NCBI GenBank assembly: GCA_002633005.1
Contig: NMRA01000257.1
Location: 1-63,270 of the forward strand
Source: Phoronis australis
Taxonomy: Eukaryota; Phoronida; Phoronidae
Length of the DNA: 63,270 nucleotides
Reading direction: 5' to 3'
The notes beneath the pieces are model-generated. The model saw only the letters and a program-made list of their open reading frames with translations. It had not been told where the DNA came from and ran no database searches. Each line of letters opens with the position of its first letter. The stretch's first letter is position 1. Shown in pieces: positions 1 through 13,100 of the stretch. The position numbers were made by a program, and so were the translations under genes.

Positions 1-927
1 CGAGCCAAGATGAGGCTGGTTGTGCTATGTAGGAACTGGAAAAGGATAAAACGTCAAACAGAATTGGTCAGCCAAGTGGAATATATAGTATGTAAAATGG
101 TAGTTAAACACTTAGCCTATGCTCTCACATAATGTTTTCTGAGGTGGATACTTTTAGTAGGTACATCTCTAGGGCTGAAATGGTCCATGTTTTGGTTTTT
201 GGTTCATGATTCATTTTTGCATAATATTATCATTTTCTCAGAAACGTTGGATGTACACCAAGGCTATCCAGAAATTAAAGTAACCTGCATGTAACATGTC
301 ACAAACCCAGCAATTGTGTTAGACGAGTGTGTGAAATTAGTAGAAAATCCTCGTACTAAAGTTGGATAGATGTGATATTACACCCCTTATCTAGACAATT
401 TAGCATCTTGTACAACTGGACTTAGTTCAATGGCAGACTTTACAACTCGCACTAGGCATGTCCACATTCAAAGGCGAGAGAGATGTTATCTGAGCATGTA
501 TGATATATCCCCAAATGGGAACACTTTCTCACAGTCACACTTAACACATTAACACTGACAGTCACCGACCAGGCCACTGCCATTGGTTCACAATCACCAT
601 AAGAAACACAAACTCCTGTTGAAGTACTGTTGACAGTAGTACTTATTACTATCCTCGTATAACATCTCTATATACAAGCGTTACACATCACAAATTTTAC
701 TGTTTCATCACAAACACCCTTAATTAAAAAAACATCACTGGTCACTTGTCATCAGTCAACTAAAACCAATGGACAGTTATTATTATATTTTTCACTGACT
801 TGCTTAAGAACACTTAACACAGACCTTTAGCAATTAGATAACATGGAGGTGAGTACAGACTGCATCCAAGATTTGTTGTCAAAAGAACGGTTTTATGACT
901 GCCCTTCGCCAGGTACAAACTACATAC
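1..927 (-). other. Left-edge NPC1 intron
   Basis: I searched the minus strand for the next NPC1 block (an IDDYFDW-type motif) and did not find it. No other feature is seen. Plus frames here are shadows. Confidence 0.5.
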
Positions 928-1118
928 ATGTTCTTAGTCTGGGATGCTGTAAATATTTGACTGGCCAGAGAGTTCTGGGGACATCCAATAGAGCCACACA
1001 CCAAGTTCTGACCATCTCGGCTCGACAAGTCCGGTGGATTCTTCAGCACATAATAGACAGGTGCACCCACAGACAGGTACTTGCTGACGTTGCCAAAATA
1101 GTCGAGTACGTAGGAGCC
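928..1118 (-). CDS. NPC1: NPC1 exon 14 (C-terminal luminal domain), last exon seen
   Basis: Residues 870-932. [27 protein letters not shown], then [20 protein letters not shown] and QIFTAS. This matches DSYM.DYF..L..YL..GPPVYFVL and the CG..GC..DS L..QIF motif. The exon ends in phase 2 at gtatgt. I found no further NPC1 exon in 1-927, so the rest lies outside the window. Confidence 0.92.
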
Positions 1119-4100
1119 CTAAAGAGATAGTACAAGTCAATCAGTATTGTGCAACTTAAGGTCAAGTTCATATTAACAATAGTTTGATACACATTGACTG
1201 TTCTCAGTTAAAGAAGACTGGAACACTTGACAAAGACGGCAACCGCAGCTTTTCTAAATCAGTAATACCAACACGCAATGGCCAAGACAAGCTGCAGATA
1301 CTGAACCGACATGGTTTCAAGAGGTTTTCTTTTACTTATAACATGCACTAATGAGAAACTGCTACACTGTAACCACGAGTAGTGTCAGAGTATACTACAA
1401 TTTTATGTACAACGTACACATAACCTCACATAATCTCCCGTATTACACAGCGACACTTCATCACAGCATACAGACATACTGGCGAATGGCAGAGACTATT
1501 CTCTTCATTGCAACACACATTAACATCAACTCATGGACTGAGAGTAACTCTTTCATACCCTTGGCATAGACAAACTTTGATCCAGCCCTACATCCACTTT
1601 ATAAAGCAAGGAGGCACAGAAGCATAGCCAGCCCACAAACACCAGCATCTGCAAGAAAATGAAAACATTCTAATAATTCAACTTCATCACTTGCACATTA
1701 AAAACAGACTTGCATTTACAAATTACCAGGTTATATTCCTGAAAGACGATCCTATGAAGAGAAGCAGGCTGACAGCTGATCGGCTATGCATTCTATAACA
1801 ATCACTCATAACTTGTCCGATGACATTCTCTAACAGTCAAATGAGGGAGAAAACTACGGAAATTGCTTTGGATCAATCAGAGTAAAAAGTGAGCCAAATA
1901 AAATCTGAACAAAAGTAATACCATTAAAATTATACAGTGACTCTAATTACATGTGACTAGTAAACTTGTTGCCCAAGCTAAAACTTGTTGTTATTCTTTT
2001 ATAACACAAAATCTAACTAAGCAAGCACGTATTTGAGAAATAATTGAGGAACTTTGACTTTTAAAGAAAACTTAGTGATTTTTTGGATTCCCGCCATGTG
2101 ATGTCATCAGTGTAAGACGTTGATCAGTTGAAAGCATAATGCGCAATTATGGCAGATAGTATTACTTTTGTAACTTTTAAAAACTTATAAAGAGCGAGCT
2201 TGAGGAGTATTGCGAAGACAGGTAAAGAGATGGGGGTGAAGACGACACTCAAGCCATAAGTGAAACAGGTAATGAGTTAGACTTCGCCATATCGGCAGAC
2301 TTTGCGTGTTTGAGGCCATACGAACTCGATCCCACCTCCCGCACCGGCATCTTCGGCGAGTGAAGTCTAGTCGAAGCCAACTCAGTCTGTGGACAGTCCT
2401 GATTTCAGAATGGTAATTAAAGCCTTTTATAATCACAATTTAACTTTTTTACCACTTCAGTGTCAGGTAAAATATGTGTGTCAAAGTTCAGTCGAGAATA
2501 GCGGACACTGATTTCTGTATTTAACTGGAATGGCAAGTGCGTTAGTCAGTTAACCCCTCCCAGTCTAAAATACTACAAATAACAAAAGTTGCCATACCAC
2601 TACAGGTCTGATGTAGTCCTTCATTAAGAAGTGTGAATAGTGATTTTTGACAAAGTAGAACAAAAATCCATCTTGCTTGGGAATAGGCTGCCTTGAGCCT
2701 TTCACAAAACACAATACATCGAGCCGACTGTCCTACAAGTACACAAGCAATCAACAGGGTTAGGCTACTTGGGACACTTTGAGCGACTTATAACAACATA
2801 CTGGTATTCAATATTAACTTTTGAGTACATAATGTTTAAGGGCAAATTTTTTTTACATCAAAATATCTAGAAAACTTAAAGATCTGAACCAAAGTGATGT
2901 TGCAATGGTACTTTACGGTGTCATACAAAAGATAAACACCATAGAGGCACTAGTGCACGACACACTAGTGTATGACACACTATTGTGTAACACATAGTGT
3001 ATGACACACTTACTAGTAAATGACACACTAGTGTATGACTCACAAGTGTATGACATACTACTGTATGACACACTAGAGTATGACACACTATTGTATAACA
3101 CATAGTGTATGACACACTAGTGAATGACACACTAGTGTATGACACATTAGTGAATGACACACTAGCGTATGACTCACAAGTGTATGACACACTTAATGAC
3201 GCACTCGTGTATGCCTCACAAGTGTATGACACACTAGGGTATGACGCACTAGAGCATGACACACTAGTCTAGTGAATGCCACACTTGTGTATGACACACT
3301 AGTGAATGATGCACTAGTGTATTACAAACTGGTAAATGGCGCGCTAGTGTATGACACACTGGTAAATGGCGTGCTAGTGACTGACACACCTCTTGACGTT
3401 TTGCATCCCATGACATGACACCAATCAAGCAAGAGATCTGGAACAGGAAGTTGATGATGACGGCCAGACCAGCGTAGAGGGAAAAGGAGCGTACTGCAGG
3501 CATTGAGGTCATAGCACCTAGCAAAGATAGCAAACAGAATTAATATACAATGAAAAATGCACAGAGTAACATTGGCTTAGTCCCGAAAAGTGACTTACAT
3601 CAACGGAAAGTTACATCAATGACGGTGTTACCATAGTTACCATAAGTTAGGCCAAGAACAATTAACTGGTTTTGGTCTCTGGTATTTTTGAAAATCAAAT
3701 CTTAGGCAAGGTCTTATTTCAGTTGCTCACTTGTTCAAAAAAGAAAATCAACCTGAGATGAGCAATAGGGAGGTGTTTTTATGCAGTTCTTTAAACCCTC
3801 TCAGGCAGCTTGGCCCAAATTGACGCAGTGGCCATTTTTAATTGTTTTTAGTCGGTGAGTGCAAGTCTCAAAATGAGTCTGAGTGGGGACCTGAATCAAC
3901 TATGATTTTTTGGCCTTGCACGCTACTCAAAGGCCACACCACTCGAATCACCTCCTTAGACTTCAACATCAACTCTACCATCCACACTTAGGTAATTCAG
4001 TACGCAACAGAATACATAACAGATAATTTTATGTAAAGGGACTTTGACAAGGACTTGGACTAAAAGAACAAATTGTAATTTCAATAATTATCTAGCATAA

Positions 4101-7100
4101 AAGACTGCAACAAAGAAAAATAAAATATCAAAACACGATAACTTCGTAATCCTGTAAGGACACATCTTAGAAAATATCCGCAACACACAAAATAATTTCA
4201 TTCATCTGATAGGTATATTGAGTGGATCTGTTCTTTTTGCACAGATGGAAATTGATGTACCCATAGTGAACAATTAAGATGGTCTCATTAGCATCCATTC
4301 ATTGCATTGTGACGGCACAGCGATGTACGGTGAACGTGACTGGCTGATAAGGTCTCAAATTACGGTAAGCGTTCAGGCAAAATTGACCTGCCTGTTTAAG
4401 TACTCAACAATTAGGTTTCCATGAAATGAAAGGCCTTTAAATAATTCCCGAATCTGTGCGGGTTTCCATCGGGTAAGAAGAGAGAATAAAGATTTCGCTA
4501 ACCATAATTTCCCATCCTACTCGTTTTGTTGCAATAGCTGGCTACGGGCACAGATCATCGGGCCTAGGGAACATTGGAACATCGGAACAGGAAAATATCA
4601 GCTACACCGGTCCCTTGGAATATTGTAAAGCATCGAGTCTTTCTAAACTGTTTGGAATCTATTATGTTCATTGTCAAATAAACCATTGGCACCCGAGTGC
4701 TTAACAGAGCCAAGCCGGTATACTCTTTCATTTAGAACTGTCGCTGTTCTCTTTTGATGTGTAGTTTTGGAGTCCCGCGCGAGTTCACACACTTGAATCC
4801 CTGGAGTAGGCCTACACTTTACATTGGCAACAGCATGTGACAGACGACTCGTATGTCGCGCACATAGCCCGAGAAACAAGTAAAGAGTTTGAGAATTTAT
4901 TGGTGACTCAAAAACTACTTTGCTGAACATAAAGACGTGGTCGTCGTTTCGTCATTAATAGGATTGTCATTTTCACATTACTTTACTGTCTTTTGCTATT
5001 ATACGAAACGAGACTTACATTTCTAAATCACGATCGTCTGCTGGGACTGCTTGCATGCTAACAAAGGGACTGACTGGTGCCGCAGTGTGATATCAGGGAT
5101 TTTGTCATGGATATTTGACAATAAAAACATATTAGAACGTGAAAATAAATATATTTTTCCACCACAAAGTTGATTGTCTAAGAATTAGTAGAAACACCGA
5201 TGTTTTGTGACATTTTGTGAAACACACCAAAGATCTATTCTCCATTATCCCATGTTCACGCGACATGTTTACAAGTCATCAGGAGGTCTGTTCTCAGTCG
5301 GTTAGTGTTCTTTTGAACTTGATTTGGCAACAACCAAATAATGGTCGGATCACACGAGTTGCTTTATATTTGCCAGGAATCTGCCGAGATGTGTAAAAAC
5401 TCATCTCGCATATGTTGGAAGTTCTAGGTCGCATTTTGCAACTTGATATGAGCTGGCAAAAATCTCAGCTTGCATTTCCAAATTTCAGGTCGCAAAATAA
5501 TGCAACCTACAGCTCATTATGTCGAGGCCTGTTCAGTGAAGCCAAGACGCTGACTCACCAAGGAAGAAGGCAACCATTTCTGACAAACTAGTCAACAGCA
5601 TGCTGGGACCAATTTGTCCAACTATCCTGCCGATCTGTTCTTCACGCGTCTCTAGTGGACCACGGATGTCTCTCTGCAAAGAAACAATTTATCGTACTAT
5701 ACAAGCCTGTACAGTAAGTAACTGCTGGGCAATAACCCATAGAGTTATTTTTCCCCATGGGAAATGATGACTTGGCAGAAAAATGGGACAAGCATGCTGC
5801 AATGCTTAGGGACGATCAAAGGAAAAAAATGAAAGAAAGTAGAATATAGTATCATTTTTGAATAATATATTGCTCAAAGTGGAGGACAAATAAATTATCA
5901 CGGGGCAAAGTCCTTTGTATTCATTTCCTGTATCTGAGCCCCTCATGGGATTTGGAGAAATTATTACCCAAGAGGCACTAGACCCAAGAATAAGTAGTAC
6001 CTCCAAATCCCACAAGGAGTCTTGCCATGTTATAATCTATATACACATGAAATCAGGTACTACAATTTCTTATTATCAGGATGACAGCAGCAAAAACGAT
6101 CACTAAGTCACAGCTGCGTACCACCAAAACATACACCATAGTTCAGGTATAAAAAAGTGCTCCACTCATACTTAACTCACACGAGAAGTTTCTAAGCCTG
6201 GGAAGAACCGATTGTTCGTCATTACATGTTCTTCTCGAATGAAAATTACTTGATTTGTGCACACAGTGGTTGTACCTAGATTCGTTAGGATGGATGAAGC
6301 AGTATTGAGGTATCTTGTACAGACCCATGATTTAAATAACTTGAGGAAAATTGCTAAATGTTTAATCAATGCTGAGAAATGTCGAAATGAGTTTCTTGAT
6401 GTATTAGTTTAGATATCCTGTAATCTATTATATATTTGTAATGTGGGCCGAAGGCCTATTTACATGAAATAGAGAATCCTACATGGCAAGCATCGGGATT
6501 TTGATGAAATTTCCAATAGGTTTTCCCCATGTCATAAATCTGAGACGAGTGTAGGATTTGTTTTCTCACATGAAACGTAAAAATGTTCTTTTATGCTTAA
6601 AAACTCGATGTGTCTAAAACTTTCAACTACACGACGCAACTTTTGTAAAAATACACTTGCGCAATGATAAGTAATTCAGTTACTTTTTGTTAATAGGTTT
6701 ATTTCAAACTTAACAAATGTAAATTGCATTCAGCTTTTGTAACAAATATTCAAGTTATAAACTAAAAAATAGTCTTTGAAGTCATAATATTAAAACGTTA
6801 AACATATCTATAAATAACAGTCAGCAAGGCTTTCCTGCGCGTGAGCACTGAATTGACCTTGAGACAACACAAGCAGACAGTCTCGCCGTGTTTCTTGAGT
6901 TGGGGCTCGTCTCCATTTGAATGACTGTGGATATAAAATTCGCCGCCAAGATGGGGATTTGTTTAAGAAGTTGTTTGCATATCCTTCAGACTGGGAGTAC
7001 GTACAGTTGCGACACCCAATTTGTCGATTATAACCTTGACACCTTCTCGGAATTCAGGCATTGTTTGGTTGGCACGCGTTTGGTTGTTTTAGTGTTTTGC

Positions 7101-10100
7101 AGACGATAAACTGTAAGGCGTATGGATTTCTACTTTGCACTACTTTGTGATTTGTCCATGTAATATCAAAAAAATTACGTACTCGGTGTTATTAACCAGT
7201 CGTGTCGTAACATATTCCAGGTCATGTGAGAAATACATTTACTCAAGCATGGTTGACACATTACATGAACGGCCTAGTCTTATTGAGCAACCATCTGAAA
7301 TCCCAAAATCACTTACTTGATACGTTTGAACTAAAATAAATATGTTGTCGACACCAACAGCCAAGACGAGGAATGGTACCACTTCATAGACAATGAGAGT
7401 AGTGCGCACCCCAAAGTAGCTGAAGATACCGAGAGAGCTTGTGACGGATACCGCAACAATAACAACACCACACATGCCCAATGAGATCTTGGAGTCAATC
7501 TGAGGATGAAGAATAACAATGGCTCAACAAACAAGAGGCACATCAACTACAAAATCTAAGTTAAGGTTATGTGTACCCGTTTTGAAAAAATACTACTAAA
7601 AACATTAGTGCTAACTATGGAAAATCCCAATCTCGGTTTTGAGCATTTTTATCTAAGTTTTGAAACACAAAATGAGGTGAAAGCAGGTGAATTCAGAAGG
7701 TTCTTTTCCCCTATCTTTCAAAACATGATATTTCACCTGACCACGAGAATGGTAGTGTTGTGAATGACATGATTTTTGCCTCGACTCTTAGTTTCAAAAA
7801 TGTTTACAATTTTGTGCATTGAGTCTCTAGTTACTTAACCGATATTTCAAAAAGACAGCATCAGCCTTTTGAATAGTGGACCATGCACAACATATACATA
7901 GGAGTATCACTAAACACATTTCTTAACAGTATAAACCAAACAACTTTAGAGCTTTTTCTTATACTTCAAAATTTTCATTTAAACGACATTCATTGCTTTT
8001 AAAACAATCAGTAAGATAAGTGATAGAAAACCTCGTTCTGAGATACAGTTCACACCAAAAAGACAAAAACACCATTTCCCTGTCATGACGAGCAAGTCAG
8101 CCAGCACATTTTTTCCAGATTATTCCCACAAAAAGTGACAGTTAACGACCAAATATTCCAGGATGTAATTTCTTTTCACAATCTTCCCACGTCGCCACAA
8201 CAGACCATTATACAAGTCACGTGAAGCACACTCACTGGTTTCTATGTATCAGACGAGTGTAGTGTACTGTATACAAAACACTGCCACACCTTGGTGAAAA
8301 CTTGCCATTATACACAACACTATAAACCTATTGTCCTCTTTCTTGGCTGCCTGATCCCATGGTGAATGAGGTGAAAGTTTTACTACCTTGTGATCAGTCA
8401 AAATCTCTTTTTTGCAATTAGCAAAATGGATATGGTTTTAACAACCAATGAAGACTGACACGTGAGTGTATGCATCAAATTATGTGGCAAAAGTTATGCA
8501 AAAACAGCTCCCTTACATCATTAGTGGAGTCACTATATGTCAAGAAGTAAAAAGAATTTCCCGACCATTTAATAAATTGGTATGGCCACACAAAAATCTC
8601 ATTATACATTAATTTTATATAATACCCTGTCACTTCCTGATGCAATTTTGATAAGCATGCAGTCACGTGGTAACATGAGACCGAAATATGGTATGTCGCT
8701 GTCGTGTTCACAGCCTAGTCAGGAGATATTGTTTGTGATTGATTAGATCTTAATAGGAACTATAGTGAATAGATATTTTCATACAATTAATTCCAGGTAA
8801 ATCTACCATTTGTCTCAGTCATGATTATAATGATGTTCAACTCCATTGCCACATGACCACCTTGATGGCAATGTAACAGGTCAATCTGTTCTATTATTTC
8901 CTACATGTACTCACTGTACTGGTTAAGAAACTGACAATATACAAACAAAGCCATGTGGCATAGCGAGACAAGAGTCCCTTTCCTATACTAAAGGTCGTGA
9001 GTTCGAGTCCCACTAGGGCACACTACTGAATCCTTGAGTCAGGTCTCTAGCTCCTCAGCTCTGTTGAAGCATAACAATGGTTTCAGGCAAACAGTGTAAT
9101 TGACCCACCTGAGGGGCCAACGCAACATGTACCAGATTGCCTGCAATCATTTTATTACAACAAAGCGGTTTCAGAAGCTCTTCAACACTGCCAAGGAATG
9201 CAGCAGAAAGGCGTCATGGAAAACTTACAAAGAGCCTTGATAGTGAGTGGACCTGGCCAAGAGCAAGAGAGATGTAGACAAACATGACCAAGTAACTGAT
9301 AAGGACAGTTTTCTCGTCACCAGCACTCTCCGTGGCGATTTCATCTTCAATTGATCGCTGAAAATAGCATTGATCTTCTTACCAATTATAGTCAAGATAT
9401 GCAGCTGAATCTATACCTCGTTCACACGAAACTGCTTCGTTCTATGGGTGAAAAATAAGTGGAATTTTTAACTCGAATTTCACAGAAAAATAACTTTTAG
9501 ATACTAGTAGAACTATTCTGAACATCAAACAATGGAGCGAACACATTTTACGAAAACATTGAGAAACACTAATTATGAAAAAAATCATGACGAACAGGAA
9601 GATGATCTCATCAATGATGCCACCGCAAACGGTGTGCTTCTATGGGTGTTTATTTGTATTACAAAAAATAGCCATTAAATGACACCGAATCAGAACGACC
9701 AGGAAAATGATGCCATCAACAATGCCACCGCAAACGCTGTCCTTCTAGTGGTGTTTATTTGTATCACAAAAATAGCCATTAGATGACCCAAAATCATGAC
9801 GACCAGGAAAATGATGTCATCCACGATGCCACCGCAAACAGTGTGCTTCTAGGAGTGTTTATTTGTATCACAAAAATTGCCATTAGATGACACACAATAC
9901 ATTTAACCCATCCAAAAAAGGGAAAGTCCCTCATATAACTATTAGCAATTTCATGAAAATCTGTCAAAAAAACTCCAAAGATACAATGAAAGCACTCGGA
10001 GGAGCGACACCTGGCGAAATCAACTAAAAAATACGACGACAGAGTTGATGATGAAGATAATGAATATGATGATGATGATGAGGGTGATGATGAACCATAT

Positions 10101-13100
10101 GATAACATTCATACGATGAACGTAGATGTCATAAATGAGTAAGAAATAGGCTCAGTCTTGTACATAGCAGGTAAACTTACAACAGTGCAGCAAAATTGGT
10201 CAACAAAGGAACAGCGTTTTCAGAAAATTCGGCAAATGTAAAAAAAAAACAAACTGCCATTAGGAACCAGAGCCATAGTCGAATCCCTCCATCTGTTGTC
10301 AAGTTAATAAGAATACAATTTGAAAATTTCAAAAACAACCTTGCAAGGAGTTTAGGACATATAGCTATAGATGCGAAAAGTGTCACTATGGGGCACAGCG
10401 GTCATTGGATTCGTCTGAAAGTCGTTATTGTCCATTGCCTACTTCATCTAAATACATTTAGTCTTGTTAACTTTAATAAAGATTCTGCAGAGGATTTAGG
10501 AGATACAGCCATGGGTGCAATAAAAAAAAAACTACCAATGGGAGGTGCCACAATATTTGAAGTCATCGGAAAATCATTGTCAGCCGTCCCCTTCATAGTA
10601 AAAACATACATGCCAATTTTTACAGTCATCCTTAGAATGGTTTGGTTGATAGAGGAGCGTACGCCAAAAAACAGTAAAAATGGCCACTAGGTGGCCCAAA
10701 CTACTTTGAATCTGTCTAAAAACAGAAGGATAGCATCACCTCACTAATAGAAGACTATCAGCCAAACTTTACAAAAATCCGTTGAGGACTTTTGAAGATA
10801 CAGAGATAAAAGTAAAAAACTAAAATTGCCACTAGGGGGCACACCAGTGGTTGGATCTGTGCGAAAGTGCACTCATGTTATCCCATCCATGAATGGAACA
10901 CATGAACATTACAATAAAGGGTATGGAAGATAGATCAGCAGATGTTGGACGGATGCCGGACAGGAATAACGACATAATACGCTGACATAAAAATTGTTTC
11001 TATGAAGCTGCTGCCAACGTTACAAACTAGGAAGCCACAACACTCATAACATAAGTCATGCCTTACCTCTGCTGAGAATGACACAGTGAAGTTCTCATTG
11101 GAGTATTCCTTCATGTACTTAATAAACTCAGCCTCCCAGGCCTCAGCATCTTCATTGTCCGTATCATGTACATGGTTGCTCACAACAAATGTGATCACAA
11201 TAGCAGTCGCGTTCAGGTAAGCTGTGCCTGTAGGTTATACAAGTGAGTTGTTTAGTCATTATTGTCTTGTCTCTGAAGGTTAAGAAGACTAATTGTAAAT
11301 GCCTGGTTGAAAACAAGACACAAACATCTATGGGGCTTTGCCTGCTACTTCCAGACAAAACATGACCATTATGAAGTGGGTGAACTCTAATAAACTGGCT
11401 TTATCATGATGATAACAATAGGTCTGTCCTGAATTGAATTCCACTCTGGAAAAAATCATAGCATGACTAGCCAACTTATTTTAAAATGTCAGGCACCCCT
11501 ATGTTTATTAACAAACGAACAGCAATACATTGGGTAACCATCAGATATTCGTCTTTTTGACAAGTTCTTAGTATTAATAGAACAACTCACAATGCATCTA
11601 ATACCAGCTTGCATGAATCACTATCATGTGATAGTGGCTAGTACATTTCCAAGTCAAGAACCAGGACAAATACTTGACAGTTGCATCCTGGGTACCTGAG
11701 AGTTTGAGTGATGCAGAGCTATTTCTACACTGGTTCTACTGCGCTCTGCCATCAGACCAGCAACTGATATGAAGTGACCGGTGTAGAATGGTTCCTCAAC
11801 CATTTCAAAACAAGCAAGTTTCTTTGACACTATTTTATCTTTAGTTAGACATTGCCCGAGCGATGTTTGAAGTTCAAAACAATTTTTGATCATCGCGTAG
11901 AGATGTTTTTGGAATCTTCAACTGGTTAACTGGATTTAATTAGGAAATTTGATAATTGCTTTTTATCAGACAATGCTTAGTTGTTAGGGCTTGAGCAACA
12001 AATTGAAGTGCGTCCCCTTAAGGTACATGGCGGTAATCACCGAACGATGCCAGGTTTTGCATTTGTGATGGGTTGAGTCCCGGCCCAACCTTCCTATTTA
12101 TCAAATGTTTAACTCTTTCAATAAATGCATTCTATCACGTCACGCTCAGTCCAAAGTAATGCTGTAGGAGCTTGAAAAGGTTGGACTGGCAAAGGAAACT
12201 TAATATCTAAAAGTTTCTCAAGTAAGTCTTCAGAATGTCCATTTTCCTAGTGAAACCAAGAATGTTGAAACTTTCGATTACCGTTAAATCCACCTAAGAC
12301 GACCCAGGGCTCCACAGGTTGCCCAGATTGTGCAAGACAACTGGTGTGCAGATGTGATGTATCTTGAATAGCGGTTGGATTACTGCAACCAGAGTATAGC
12401 AAGCATTTATCAAAGAGTTATGTTATCCATGTTCTGCCTTAGCATGTACATGATGTTTTGGGCTACTTAATTCAATGTGGCTGTGTTTTTTGTGTAAGGA
12501 TTACTGGGAGAAAATGTGTCTCAATTTCAGCTACAATCCTCTAAGCATCAGTCACAAATCAGCAGACACCAAACCAATGGAACAAATCCCCTACTCGCAA
12601 CCCTAAACTACACACACAAGCACTGTGATGCTTGAAACTTGGTGCCCAAACTCCAGTCCCTGGGACTAGATTGCGCACCTGGGCCTGGTGAAAAATCTGG
12701 TATCCTGAGGTGGAATTTGGTGACTTAGTAATGAACATTTTCATTGAATGCGTACATGTAAGGGCAGCTGGTCTAGGGATCTGTACCACGAGTTTGGTGT
12801 ATACTGGTCCCTGATTGGGATTTCTGGGATTTAGAGGATTGTAGCTAAAATTTAGAGGTTTGAAAAATTCATTTTCCCACAGCTACTAGAATTGAGACGT
12901 GCTCATTTTTGACAACTAATATCTTTCGAAGGAGAATAAAAAAATCAGAGACAACTTTCCATCCGCTATAAGACATGAAACAAGAGTGGACAGTGTCATG
13001 TGAATCAGCCCATGAACTAAATGATATTGTGTGAAGAACTACCAAAAAGAGTAGAAAAACAAACGATCAATAAGATTCGTCACATAATTGAAACCAAGTG

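Noticed and set aside
2948-3389. CRISPR-like regular repeat
   Set aside because: The units are contiguous with no unique spacers and the context is an animal intron.
2913-3533. Repetitive Ser/Tyr/Thr-rich minus frames
   Set aside because: They run through the 15-base minisatellite. Only the part at 3390-3517, in the NPC1 frame, is coding.
10196-10690. 164-codon plus-strand frame
   Set aside because: It lies entirely in the dispersed repeat that recurs at 30.5-31.7 kb without a matching conserved frame.
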